DNA of 64,000 nt from Salipiger bermudensis HTCC2601 (lineage in GTDB: Bacteria > Pseudomonadota > Alphaproteobacteria > Rhodobacterales > Rhodobacteraceae), in NCBI RefSeq assembly GCF_000153725.1, contig NZ_DS022277.1, positions 633,415 to 697,414 of the forward strand. The letters run 5' to 3'. A program made the position numbers and the translations under genes. Of the stretch, positions 44,260 through 53,148 are shown piece after piece; positions within the stretch are counted from its first letter, which is position 1; each line of letters opens with the position of its first letter. Below the pieces are notes generated by a model. It saw nothing but the letters and a program-made list of their open reading frames with translations, was not told the origin of the DNA and ran no database searches.

Positions 44260-44862
44260 CTACTGCGCCGTCTCCCGGGCGATGACATGCGTGAGCGCGG
44301 TCGAGAGGCCCACCGAGGCCTTGGCGATGGGCTTGCAGGCCCGGCCCTCGAAGCGCGCCTTGAGCGAACTCAGCGAACTCAGCGAACTCAGCGTGATCGC
44401 CTGCGCCACCGCGGCGGCGATCGGGTCGATGACGATCGCAGGGATCTCGGCGTCGATCTCGGGGGCGAGCCCGGCCAGAGGCGCGCCGCCAAGGATCACC
44501 ACGTCGGCGCCATCCTCGGCGACGGCGCGCCGGGCCAGCGCGATGAGATCGCCGCGCATGTCCTGCGCGGCATTGGCGCCATTGCCACCATGGGCCTCGG
44601 GCGCGCGCACGCCGGTGAAGCGTGCGGCGAGCCCGGTATCGTGGACGCAGTCGGTGTACCAGCGTGTCATCACCGGCGAGAACGTCACGATGGAAAAGCG
44701 CTCTCCCAGCATCGCCGCGGGCATCACCGCCGCATCCGCCATGCCGACGATGGGCACGTCGAACAGTTCGCGCGCGCCGGCGAGGCTCGGATCTCCGAAG
44801 GCGGCGATCACCACCGCGTCGATGCCGTCGAGACTATCGGCGATCATCTCGAGCGCGATGCC
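44260..44862 (-). pseudogene. Hydantoin racemase-like gene, 5' end missing
   Basis: About 200 codons encode the middle and end of an Asp/Glu racemase: VVIAAFGDPSLAGARELF, VPIVGMADAAVMPA, FSIVTFSPVMTRWY and VVILGGAPLAG. The usual first 60 or so residues with the NPNT motif are absent; instead the frame continues into a deacetylase fragment. Without its own start it is probably not functional, unless expressed as part of the fusion. Confidence 0.7.
44364..44390. repeat. Three tandem 9-bp repeats inside the racemase remnant
   Basis: GCGAACTCA is repeated exactly three times with a partial fourth unit. In the coding frame it adds repeated Ser-Ser-Leu units near the C-terminus, which is atypical for this family and suggests slippage expansion. 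Confidence 0.85.
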
Positions 44863-45225
44863 TCCATGCGCTGCGGCCCAGCACGCCGCAATGTCGCGGC
44901 GCGGTGCGATCCAGACGTCCTCGTGCCGGGCGATGTGCGCGAGCACGTCCTCGAGCCCTGCGATGCGCCCCGGCCGGCCGATCAGCCGCAGGTGCAGGCC
45001 GATCGACATCATCCGCGCGGCGCGTGCACCCTCGGCGTAGAGCCGGTCGAAGGCGCCCGTCACGTAGGTGCTGAAATCCGCCGCCTGCACGAAGCCGCCG
45101 CCGGGCGAGAAGCGCATGTCGTTGGTGTCGAACGCATAAGGAAGGAGTACGTGATCGCCTGCCATCCGCGGGATGTCATCGTCGTAGACATCGCTGTCAT
45201 AGAGAAAGTCGCCGCGGTCGAGCAG
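44863..45225 (-). pseudogene. Polysaccharide deacetylase/allantoinase-like C-terminal fragment
   Basis: About 120 codons in the same frame as its two neighbours. Landmarks of the PuuE-like deacetylase family are DFLYDSDVYDDDIPRM, LLPYAFDTNDMRF, MMSIGLHLRLIGRPGR and WIAPRRDIAACW. The catalytic N-terminal half is missing. Relatives occur in purine breakdown clusters. Confidence 0.7.
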
Positions 45226-45495
45226 CAGGGATTTCAGTTCGACCGGCATGGTCTCGCGCAGCTTGCGGTCGAGCGCCGAGAACGGCTCGTCGAGCAGCAA
45301 AAGATCGGGGCCGACGACCAGCGCGCGGGCCACGGCGACGCGCAGCTGCTGGCCACCCGAGAGGGCGGCGATGGGACGATCCGCGAACTCGGTCATGCGC
45401 ACCAGTGAGAGCGCCTCGGCCACTGGCGTGCCGGTGGCGGCCTTGGCCATGCCGCGCGCCCGCAACCCGAAGGCCACGTTCTCGGCCACCGTCGC
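45226..45495 (-). pseudogene. ABC transporter ATPase middle fragment
   Basis: About 90 codons from TVAENVAFGLRARG through the signature LSGGQQLRVAVARAL and Walker B LLLLDEPFSALDRKL to VELKSLL. Walker A is lost on one side and the switch histidine on the other. The frame fuses directly into the deacetylase fragment. It most resembles the nitrate/taurine/pyrimidine-type ATPases. Confidence 0.75.
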
Positions 45496-45778
45496 CGGGG
45501 CGGAGGCGCTGAAGGGGCACGGTGCGGCCGGGCAACTGCGGGTCGGAGATCCCGCCGACCTGATCCTGCTGGATCCGCTGGCGCCGAACCTGCGCCCGGT
45601 CATCGACGGCTTCGGCGTGGTGGCGCATTCCGCCTCGGCGGGCAACGTCACCGATGTCATGGTGCAAGGGGCGTGGCTGATCCGCGACCGCAAGCCCACC
45701 CGGGTGAACGCCGCCGAGGTCGTGGCCGAGGCGCAGCGCGTTGCGGAGGGCCTCTGGGCCCGGGCCGAGGCGGGCTGA
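45485..45778 (+). pseudogene. Amidohydrolase (deaminase-type) C-terminal fragment
   Basis: About 97 codons on the opposite strand: ATVAGAEALKGHG, then VGDPADLILLDPLAPNLRP, a VTDVMVQGAWLIRDRK motif and a helical tail to a TGA at 45776. These are the C-terminal landmarks of cytosine/guanine-deaminase-like amidohydrolases. The metal-binding barrel is missing; the upstream side runs into the antisense ABC fragment. Confidence 0.72.
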
Positions 45779-45782
45779 GCCG

Positions 45783-46451
45783 CTAGAGCAGGGCGGCGAC
45801 GGTGGCGCCGGTGTGCAGCAGGTGCCTCCGCCAGATCCGTCCGGCGCCGTCCGCATCGCCGGCGCGCAGCGCCTGCATCGGCTCTTCGTGTTCCGCGACC
45901 GCTTCCTGGAGGCGCTCGGGCTTCATGATCGCGAGGAAGCGCCTGCGACGGGCGCGCGCCATCAGCTTGCGATGCGTCTCGGTGACGATGGGGTTGCCGC
46001 AGGCCCCGACGATCAGGTCATGAATCTCGGAATTGGTGTCGAAATAGTCCGAGTGGTTGCCGACCTTGTGATAGGTCAGCATCCGGTCGTGCATCTCTTC
46101 GAGCCGGTCGAGGGTCTCGGGGTCGATGCGCTCTGCCAGTCTCTCGGCGGCAAGACTCTCGAGCGAGGCGATCACGTCGAACAGGGCCAGCGCCTCCTCG
46201 GCGCCGTATTGCAGCACCTGCGCGCCCTTGTTGCGCGAAATGGTGATCAGCCCGTCCGCATCGATCAGCTTCAGCGCCTCGCGGACCGGTGTGCGCGACA
46301 CTTCGAGCTCGGCCGAGATCTTGCGTTCGACGATCCGCGAGCCGGGCGGGTAGACCCCCTTGACGATGCGGTCGCGGAGGATGTCCGCGACCCATTGCGC
46401 GGTTGCCGTTGCGCTGTCCGGTCTGTGCGTAGGGGCCGTGTCTGCAACCAT
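45783..46451 (-). CDS. GntR-family regulator (FCD subfamily)
   Basis: 222 residues from the ATG at 46451, with AAAGG upstream; the frame is open for 38 more codons without a better site. The winged helix is KISAELEVSRTPVREALKLI, followed by FCD residues (DTNSEIHDLIV, HEEPMQAL). It ends 5 bases from the amidohydrolase remnant, so it probably once controlled that lost catabolic cluster; whether it has targets now is unclear. Confidence 0.85.
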   Translation of the reverse strand: MVADTAPTHRPDSATATAQWVADILRDRIVKGVYPPGSRIVERKISAELEVSRTPVREALKLIDADGLITISRNKGAQVLQYGAEEALALFDVIASLESLAAERLAERIDPETLDRLEEMHDRMLTYHKVGNHSDYFDTNSEIHDLIVGACGNPIVTETHRKLMARARRRRFLAIMKPERLQEAVAEHEEPMQALRAGDADGAGRIWRRHLLHTGATVAALL

Positions 46452-46481
46452 GTCCGATGCCTTTGCGGGCGATCCGCTGAT

Positions 46482-46493
46482 ATGGCATGCCAT
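46482..46493. promoter_or_regulatory. 12-bp palindrome, candidate GntR operator
   Basis: ATGGCATGCCAT is a perfect 12-bp palindrome 31-42 bases upstream of the GntR start, consistent with an autoregulatory site. Confidence 0.4.
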
Positions 46494-46589
46494 TCTGGTG
46501 CGGCGCCATAGGAAATCAAGCCCAAGCTGCCTCGCGGTCGGCCGCGCGTTGCTATGGCCGCGCATTCATCGGCGTGGAGGCGGGTCCGC

Positions 46590-47918
46590 TCAGTAGGACA
46601 GGAAGCGGGTTTCTTCATCCCGCGTCGGCGCGTCGCTGAAATCCGCCTCCTCGGGGATGCGGCCGAAGGCGATCTTTGCACCGACATAGCCACCGGGAAT
46701 GTCGTCCTGCACCCCCAGCGACAGGGCCTTCGTGCCGTGCGAACGGCGCAGGCTGTCCATCAGGTCGCTGACCTTCTCCCATCTCTCGCGCGAAGCCGTG
46801 TCGCCTCCGTCCTCGAGTGCGCCGCCGAACAGGTCGCCGGTGATCTCGTCATCCGAGACCAGCCCGTGCAACGTCACGCTGACCGAGTGCGGCGCGAACC
46901 GAAGGGAATGGCGCGCCTCCGTCAGCGCCTTTGAAAGCGCACGGGTGAAACTGCGGTCGTCGCGCGCGGCGGGAAATGCCTCGCGCCACGTCCATTGCGC
47001 CGTCTCGGGGCCGCGCCCGCCACGGAAACCGAGGCTCAGCTCGGTCGCGCGAAGCTCGTCTCGGCGCAGTCGCCGCGCGGCGCTCAGCAGAAGCTGCCGG
47101 GCGCAGGCTTCGACCTGATCCGGGCTGCGCCCGTCGCGCGGCAGCACGCGGCCGTGGCCATACATGCTTTTCCTGATCTCGGGCCGCTCGGCATGGAAGC
47201 CGTGAAACTCGTTCCAGAAACGCTCGCCCTCGACATTGCCCCAGATCTTGCGCGCCTGCTTCGGCGCGAGGCGCCAGAGGCCGTCGATGTCCTGCACCCC
47301 CGAGGCGGCGAGCCGCGCGCCGATGCCCTTGGAGATGCCGGGCAAATCGCGGAGGTCGAGATGGGAAAGGCTGCGGGGCAAGCCCCGCGCCTCGATCAGC
47401 GCGAAGCCGTCGGGTTTGTTCATTTCGGCGCCAACCTTGGCAAGCAACTCGGTGGGAGCCATGCCGATGGAGCAGGTGAGCGCCGGGCTGAACGCCTCTT
47501 CCAACGCGGACTTGATGCGGTCGGACAAGGTCTTGCCCTGCGCCGCCTCGCCGGGTGAGAGATGGCAGACCACCTCGTCGATGGAGCGCACCTTGGCCAC
47601 TGGCAGGATGGTGCCCACGACGTCGAGAATGCGTTTGTGCAGCCGGACATAGGCGTCGTGCCGCGCGATCACGAAGATCATGTCCGGGAGGATCCGGCGC
47701 GCCTCACGGACCGAACTGCCCGAGGCCACGCCGCGCGCCTTGGCCTCGCGGCTGACGGCAATGCAGGAGGTGTGCGGGGAATCGAGCGGCACGACCCCCA
47801 AGGGGCGGCCGCGCAGGTCGGCGTTGAAATGCTGCTCGGCGGAGGCGAAGAAGCTGTCGAAATCGAGATACAGGCGTTCCACCTTCGGCCCGTCTGCCCT
47901 CTCGTGAGTCCCACTCAT
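46590..47918 (-). CDS. dinB: Y-family DNA polymerase (DinB/Pol IV-like)
   Basis: 442 residues from the ATG at 47918, which has GGAAAGG 8 bases upstream (another ATG is 21 bases earlier). Palm motifs are YLDFDSFFASAEQ and RSIDEVV with catalytic acidic residues; the thumb helix-hairpin-helix is LRDLPGISKGIGARLA, and the little finger domain extends to the end. It copies damaged DNA with low fidelity. No clear beta-clamp motif or LexA box was found. SIDEVV in place of SIDEAY/F is mildly unusual. Confidence 0.85.
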   Translation of the reverse strand: MSGTHERADGPKVERLYLDFDSFFASAEQHFNADLRGRPLGVVPLDSPHTSCIAVSREAKARGVASGSSVREARRILPDMIFVIARHDAYVRLHKRILDVVGTILPVAKVRSIDEVVCHLSPGEAAQGKTLSDRIKSALEEAFSPALTCSIGMAPTELLAKVGAEMNKPDGFALIEARGLPRSLSHLDLRDLPGISKGIGARLAASGVQDIDGLWRLAPKQARKIWGNVEGERFWNEFHGFHAERPEIRKSMYGHGRVLPRDGRSPDQVEACARQLLLSAARRLRRDELRATELSLGFRGGRGPETAQWTWREAFPAARDDRSFTRALSKALTEARHSLRFAPHSVSVTLHGLVSDDEITGDLFGGALEDGGDTASRERWEKVSDLMDSLRRSHGTKALSLGVQDDIPGGYVGAKIAFGRIPEEADFSDAPTRDEETRFLSY

Positions 47919-48012
47919 GCCGCGCGCCCTTTCCTGCATACTTCAAGCGATATGTCGGGTCTGCGGGGCCGTCGTCAACGCCCCCGGGGCGTCGGCGCAG
48001 ATCGGAAACAGA

Positions 48013-48040
48013 ACGGGCGAAGCCGTGAAGCTCCGCCCGT
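48013..48040 (-). terminator. Hairpin after the semialdehyde dehydrogenase gene
   Basis: ACGGGCGAAGC (48013-48023) and GCTCCGCCCGT (48030-48040) pair with one mismatch or G-T pair and a 6-base loop, downstream of the minus-strand gene; the following bases on that strand are T-rich (TCTGTTT). Confidence 0.6.
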
Positions 48041-48059
48041 CATGCTTGTTGCCTTCGGG

Positions 48060-49457
48060 TCAGCCCGGCAGGGTGATGGCCTTAGCGTTGATGAACTCGG
48101 TCATGCCGAAGCCGCCATGTTCGCGCCCGTAACCACTGTCCTTGACGCCGCCGAAGGGCATTTCCGGCGTCGCGAGGTTGAAGTGGTTGATGAACACCAT
48201 GCCGGTGTCGAAATGCTGCTTCGCCAGTTCCAGCGCGCGGTCCTCATCCTTGCTGAAGATGCCGCCGCCAAGGCCGAAGCGGCTGTCATTGGCGATGCGC
48301 ATGGCATCGTTGTCATCCTTGGCGCGGATCACCGACGCCACCGGGCCGAAAAGCTCTTCGTCATAAGCCGGCTGGCCGGGTTCCACTTCAGTCAGAACGG
48401 TGGCCGGATAGTAGTAGCCGGTGCCCTCGGGCATGGTCCCGCCCACGGCAATCTTCGCGCCCTTGGCGACGGATTTCTCGACCTGCTCGTGCAGTGTCTC
48501 GCGCAAGTCCTTGCGCGCCATCGGGCCAAGATCAGTGTCTTCCTTGGTAGGATCGCCGAGGCTCACTTCGCCCATCGCCTTGACGTAGCCGTCGACGAAG
48601 GCGTCATAGACCTTGTCTGCCACCACGAAGCGCTTGGCGTTCACGCAGGTCTGGCCATTGTTGTAGATCCGGCCCGCGACGCAGGTCTTCACGGCAAGAT
48701 CGATATCGGCATCTTCCAGCACGAGGTAGGCGTCGTTGGAGCCAAGCTCCATCACCGTTTTCTTCAGGTGCTCGCCCGCCTTGGCGGCGATGATGCTGCC
48801 GGACTTGGCACTGCCGGTCATGGTCACGCCGCGCACCAGCTCGTGGGCGATCAGCTCATCGGACTGATCGTGATCGATCAGCATTACGGTGAAGAGGTTC
48901 TTCGGCAGGCCAGCCTCCTCGAAGATATCACGCAGCATGAGGCCCGAGCCGGTACAGATCTCGGCATGCTTCAGCAGCACACCGTTGCCGGCCATCAGGT
49001 TGGCGATGGCGTAGCGGACCGCCTGATAAGCGGGGAAGTTCCAGGGCTGAATGCCGTAGATCACGCCGATCGGCGACTTGCTGATAACGCCCTTGCGACC
49101 GTCCTGAAGTTCACGGGTTTCGTCCGCAAGGACCTCAGGACCGGCCCGTGCGGTCCAGTCGCAGATCGCGGAGCAAAGATCGATCTCGTCACGGCTGTCC
49201 TCCAGCCGCTTGCCCATCTCGCGGGTCATCAGGGCGGCAAACTCGTCCTTGCGCTCCTGCAGCTTCGCGCCGATGGCCTTCAGGACCTTGCCGCGCTCTT
49301 CATGCGACGTCATCCGCCAGTCGGAGAAGGCTGCGTGGCAGGCGTCGAGCGCTGCGTGCATCTCCTCGTCGCTCATCAGCGGGTAGGTGTCGATCACCTC
49401 TTCCGTGGCCGGATTGGTCGTGGTCATGGCGCGGTCGGGACTGTGGGTGTCCTTCAT
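48060..49457 (-). CDS. NAD(P)-dependent succinate-semialdehyde dehydrogenase-like protein
   Basis: 465 residues from the ATG at 49457, with GGAAAGGA 6 bases upstream; an ATG ten codons on is an alternative. The aldehyde dehydrogenase active site has Glu237 (MELGSND) and Cys271 (NNGQTCVNAKR), and PWNFP is in the cofactor region. Its type matches the YneI/Sad group, which oxidises succinate semialdehyde from GABA and putrescine breakdown. It could finish the amine route encoded at 31060-35896, but it is 12 kb away and separately transcribed. Confidence 0.87.
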   Translation of the reverse strand: MKDTHSPDRAMTTTNPATEEVIDTYPLMSDEEMHAALDACHAAFSDWRMTSHEERGKVLKAIGAKLQERKDEFAALMTREMGKRLEDSRDEIDLCSAICDWTARAGPEVLADETRELQDGRKGVISKSPIGVIYGIQPWNFPAYQAVRYAIANLMAGNGVLLKHAEICTGSGLMLRDIFEEAGLPKNLFTVMLIDHDQSDELIAHELVRGVTMTGSAKSGSIIAAKAGEHLKKTVMELGSNDAYLVLEDADIDLAVKTCVAGRIYNNGQTCVNAKRFVVADKVYDAFVDGYVKAMGEVSLGDPTKEDTDLGPMARKDLRETLHEQVEKSVAKGAKIAVGGTMPEGTGYYYPATVLTEVEPGQPAYDEELFGPVASVIRAKDDNDAMRIANDSRFGLGGGIFSKDEDRALELAKQHFDTGMVFINHFNLATPEMPFGGVKDSGYGREHGGFGMTEFINAKAITLPG

Positions 49458-49693
49458 CTCGTGTCCTTTCCAAATCGGTATCTGCCACCCAACGTGCGCC
49501 AAAGGCCCGCGTTCCTTGACGGCGCTCACGAGCGCTTGATTGCAAGGTCATAGGGGGTCACCGCCCAGGAACAGTGACACTGCGCCCGCCGCGCGGACGA
49601 CCACGCCCTCATGCCGAGGCTGGCGCAGTGGACGCTGGTCGATCCTGTCGGCCGGAACCTCCAAGCGAGCAAAAGCCTGTCGCCGCTCCCCGC

Positions 49694-50683
49694 TTATGTG
49701 TTGCGGAACCTGTATGTCGTCCGGTTGCGATGGATCTGGCCGGGACGGACCACCGGGTTCGGAAAGGTCGGATGGTTCGGGGCGTCGGGCCATTCCTGCG
49801 TCTCCAGCGCGATGGCGGCGCGTGGCCCACAGGCGGCACGGTCGGGATCAGGCCCCGCCGGCGCTGCGATGTGATCGGCGGTATAGACCTGGAGCCCGGG
49901 GGCATCGGTCTCGACCTCGAGCTGCAGGCCCGACGGTGCCGTGAGCCGAGCCGCAGGCCCTGTCCCGCGTGCGAGACAGAAGTTGTGATCGATCGTTTGC
50001 GGGCCCAGAGACCGCGGACGTCGAAAATCGAAGGGCGTGTCCGCGACGGACGCGATTTCGCCGGTCGGGATCTGCTCTGCGGTCACCGGCAGGTAGCGTT
50101 CCGCCGCGATCTGGAGACGACACTGGTCAATATTGCCCTCATCGCTCAGCGCGAAATAGGAATGATGCGCGAAGGAGAGCGGGCAGGGCGCCGAGGGCGT
50201 GGCTTCGGTCACGATCTCCAGGCAGCTGTCTTGGCAGCGGTAGGTGGTGGTGATGGCGAGCTCTCCGGGAAAGCCCATGTGGCCGTCGGGCAGTTCGAGC
50301 GCGAAGGTGGCGTGATCGGCGCCATGATCGACCAGGTCCCAAGGCAGGGTTGCAGTGCCGTCGTGACCGCCATGAAGGCAGGTGCGGCCTGCTTCGTTGC
50401 GGTCGAGCGTCACCTCATGGCCGTCGAGTGTGAACCGCCCGCCGCCGATCCGGTTGGCGTAGCGGCCGACGGTGGCGCCGAAATAGGCCATCGCGCCAAG
50501 ATAGGGCGCGAGGCTGGAGGCGCCGAGCACCAGAGGATGCGACACCCCGTCAAGCCGCAGGTCGCGCAGGCGGGCGCCATGGCTCAGGAGCGAGGCGCGC
50601 AGCGCGCCACGTCCGATCTCGACCTGCATGACCTGCGTGCCGTCCGGGAGTGTGCCGAAGGCGGTGACCTGGTCGCGTGCCAT
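49694..50683 (-). CDS. galM: Aldose 1-epimerase (mutarotase)
   Basis: 329 residues from the ATG at 50683; one base separates it from the preceding lactonase stop. Family motifs are GRYANRIGGGRFTLDG, the histidine-bearing LHGGHDG and SFAHHSYFAL, and the C-terminal ETQEWPDAPNH with the catalytic Glu. It interconverts alpha and beta anomers of the sugar before oxidation. It is the last gene of the arabinose operon. Confidence 0.9.
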   Translation of the reverse strand: MARDQVTAFGTLPDGTQVMQVEIGRGALRASLLSHGARLRDLRLDGVSHPLVLGASSLAPYLGAMAYFGATVGRYANRIGGGRFTLDGHEVTLDRNEAGRTCLHGGHDGTATLPWDLVDHGADHATFALELPDGHMGFPGELAITTTYRCQDSCLEIVTEATPSAPCPLSFAHHSYFALSDEGNIDQCRLQIAAERYLPVTAEQIPTGEIASVADTPFDFRRPRSLGPQTIDHNFCLARGTGPAARLTAPSGLQLEVETDAPGLQVYTADHIAAPAGPDPDRAACGPRAAIALETQEWPDAPNHPTFPNPVVRPGQIHRNRTTYRFRNT

Positions 50684-50684
50684 G

Positions 50685-51533
50685 TCAGGCCCGCACCCGC
50701 GGCTCGGCCAGGCCCGCGACCGGGCCGTCGGCCTGATAAAGCAGCCCCTGCGCCGCGTCGGGATGCTCGATCCCCTCACGCGCGGTGGTGATGTAGAGTC
50801 GCCGCAGGTCAGGACCGCCGAAGGCCGGGCAGGAGCTGTGCCGTCCGCCCACGAGGATCTCCCGGTCGAACTGCCCGTCGGGGAGGTAGCGCGCGACCCG
50901 GCCCGCGCCCCACTGGGCGTTCCAAAGCCCGCCCTCGGCGTCGATCACCGCTCCGTCGGGAAACAGCCCCTGCGCGCGCAGGTCGAGGAAGACCTCGCGC
51001 TCCCCGCACGGCCAGCCGTCCGCGTCGAGCTCGACCCGCCAGATGATCTGTCGGCGCGTGTCGGCGAAATGGGCGGTCCTGCCGTCGGGGCTGAAACAGA
51101 TCGCGTTGGGGATCGAGATGCTGTCGTAGAGCCGGGTCACCTTGCCATCCAAGTAGCGATAGATTGCCCCGGCCCCCGGCTCCGCGTGTTTGCCCATGGT
51201 GCCGATCCAGAAGCCGCCTTGAGGGTCGGCCCGGCCATCGTTCGAGCGGGTGCGGTCATCCTCTGCCTCGATCTCCGCCAGCCGCTCGCGTTGGCCCGAA
51301 CCGATGTCGAAGCGCCAGAGCCCGGTCTCGGAGGCGAGCAGCAGCGTGTCGCGGTCGATCCAGCCGGCGGCAGAGTGCATCTCGTCGAACTGCCACGCCA
51401 GCGGACCGGTGGCGTCGAAGGACAGCAACCGCGCGCTCAGGATATCGAACCAGAACAACTGCTGCCGTTCCGGGTGCCAGAACGCGCCCTCGCCCAGCTC
51501 GCAGGGGCGCGTGTCGCAGATGGTCGCGGTCAT
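50685..51533 (-). CDS. SMP-30/gluconolactonase-family sugar lactonase
   Basis: 282 residues. It has the beta-propeller hallmarks: LGEGAFWHPERQQLFWFDI with the metal-binding Glu, RSNDGRADPQGGFWIGTM and SIPNAICFSPDGRTAHFADT. It opens the sugar-1,5/1,4-lactone made by the dehydrogenase to the sugar acid, e.g. L-arabonate. It precedes galM and follows the semialdehyde dehydrogenase gene. Confidence 0.9.
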   Translation of the reverse strand: MTATICDTRPCELGEGAFWHPERQQLFWFDILSARLLSFDATGPLAWQFDEMHSAAGWIDRDTLLLASETGLWRFDIGSGQRERLAEIEAEDDRTRSNDGRADPQGGFWIGTMGKHAEPGAGAIYRYLDGKVTRLYDSISIPNAICFSPDGRTAHFADTRRQIIWRVELDADGWPCGEREVFLDLRAQGLFPDGAVIDAEGGLWNAQWGAGRVARYLPDGQFDREILVGGRHSSCPAFGGPDLRRLYITTAREGIEHPDAAQGLLYQADGPVAGLAEPRVRA

Positions 51534-51626
51534 GGCGTCACACCTTCGGGCCGGAACGACGGGGGCTTGGGAGCACTCTGGCCGGTTTGGCCCCCGTCCC
51601 GCAAGAAGCCGGTCGCGTCACGACGG

Positions 51627-53135
51627 TCATTGCAGGTCCCGTGGCAGCAGCGCTTCGGGGAGGTTCTGGTAGCAGACCGGGCGCAGGAAGCGCCGGATCG
51701 CCATGGTCCCGACCGAGGTCGCGCCGAAATTCGTCGAGGCGGGGTAGGGGCCACCATGCACCATGGCATCGCAGACCTCGACCCCGGTGGGGAACCCGTT
51801 GGCCAGCACCCGGCCCGCCATGCGCTCGAGCACCGGCAACAGGCGTTGCGCCAGAGGAGTGTCGTCCTCGCCCATCATCAGCGTTGCGGTGAGCTGCCCG
51901 GCAAAACTCTTGGCGACGGCCAGCATCTCGTCCGCGTCGTGGACCACGATGGCGATGCCCAGCGGGCCGAAGACCTCGTGGCCCAGCGTCTCGTTCTCCA
52001 TCCACTCCGCGCCGGTGGTGCGCAGCAGGTAGGGCGCGGCGTTGCGCAGATCGCAGGTCGAGGTCATCACCTCCTGCACGCCGCTCTGCGACGACAGCGT
52101 CTCGGCCCCGGTGCGGTAGGCATCTGCGATGCCCTCGGTGAGCATGGTCTGCGGCGCGGTCTCTTCCAGCGCCGCCTTCGCCGCGGCGAGGAAGGCCTCG
52201 GTCTCGGGGCCTTCGATCAGCACAAGAGCGCCGGGGTTGGTGCAGAACTGCCCGGCCCCCATGGTGAGCGAGCCGGCCCAGCCTTTGGCCATCTCCTCGG
52301 CGCGCGAGGCCGTCGCGGCGGGCAGGAAGAACATCGGGTTGATCGAGCCGAGCTCGCCGAAGAACGGGATCGGCTCGGGGCGCTGCGCGCAAAGATCGAA
52401 CAGCGCCTTGCCGCCGCGCAGCGAGCCGGTGAAGCCGACCGCCTTGATCAGCGGATGCCGGACCAGCGCGCCGCCGACCTCGTGGCTGCCGCCATGGATC
52501 ATCGAGAACGTTCCGGCGGGCATCCCGGTGGCCTCGATGGCGGCGTGGATCGCCTCGGCGACGACCTCGGCGGTGCCGGGATGGGCCTCGTGGCCCTTCA
52601 CCACCACCGGACATCCGGCGGCGAGGGCCGACGCGGTGTCGCCGCCGGCGGTGGAGAAGGCCAGCGGGAAGTTCGAGGCGCCGAAAACTGCCACCGGGCC
52701 GGTCGGGCGCTGCATCATCCGCAGGTCCGGGCGCGGCAGCGGCGCGCGGTCGGGCAGTGCTTCGTCATGGCGGCGGTCGAGATAGGCGCCGTCGCGGATA
52801 TGCGCCGCGAAGAGCCGCAGCTGGCCGGTGGTGCGGCCGCGCTCCCCCTCGAGGCGGCCGGCGGGCAGGCCGGTCTCGGCGGTGCCGATCTCGGTGATCG
52901 TGTCGCCGCGAGCCTCGATCTCGTCGGCGATGGCCTCGAGAAAGGTGGCGCGGGTCTCGCGCGTGGTGGCGGCGTAGGCCGGGAAGGCCGCCTCGGCAGC
53001 CTGTGCCGCCGCGTCGACCTGTGCTGGCGTCCCCTTCGAGACCGCGATCGGCGTGCCGGCGACCGGTGTCGAGGAGAAGGTGTCGTCGCTGCCGACCCAA
53101 GCGCCGGCGATCAGGTGTTTGCCGTGGAAAGTCAT
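51627..53135 (-). CDS. Alpha-ketoglutarate-semialdehyde dehydrogenase
   Basis: 502 residues from the ATG at 53135, with AGAGGAGC upstream. Active-site residues are Glu261 (FFGELGSINP) and Cys298 (GAGQFCTN), and FGASNFPLAFS marks the subgroup that uses 2-oxoglutarate semialdehyde. It makes 2-oxoglutarate, the last step of the non-phosphorylative pentose route. It is 13 bases after the dehydratase gene. Confidence 0.9.
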   Translation of the reverse strand: MTFHGKHLIAGAWVGSDDTFSSTPVAGTPIAVSKGTPAQVDAAAQAAEAAFPAYAATTRETRATFLEAIADEIEARGDTITEIGTAETGLPAGRLEGERGRTTGQLRLFAAHIRDGAYLDRRHDEALPDRAPLPRPDLRMMQRPTGPVAVFGASNFPLAFSTAGGDTASALAAGCPVVVKGHEAHPGTAEVVAEAIHAAIEATGMPAGTFSMIHGGSHEVGGALVRHPLIKAVGFTGSLRGGKALFDLCAQRPEPIPFFGELGSINPMFFLPAATASRAEEMAKGWAGSLTMGAGQFCTNPGALVLIEGPETEAFLAAAKAALEETAPQTMLTEGIADAYRTGAETLSSQSGVQEVMTSTCDLRNAAPYLLRTTGAEWMENETLGHEVFGPLGIAIVVHDADEMLAVAKSFAGQLTATLMMGEDDTPLAQRLLPVLERMAGRVLANGFPTGVEVCDAMVHGGPYPASTNFGATSVGTMAIRRFLRPVCYQNLPEALLPRDLQ

Positions 53136-53148
53136 ATCGTTGCTCCTC

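Noticed and set aside
44260-45699. Single intact 479-residue multidomain protein
   Set aside because: Each segment matches only part of a different family and all lack essential ends, so it is treated as fused remnants, not one normal gene.
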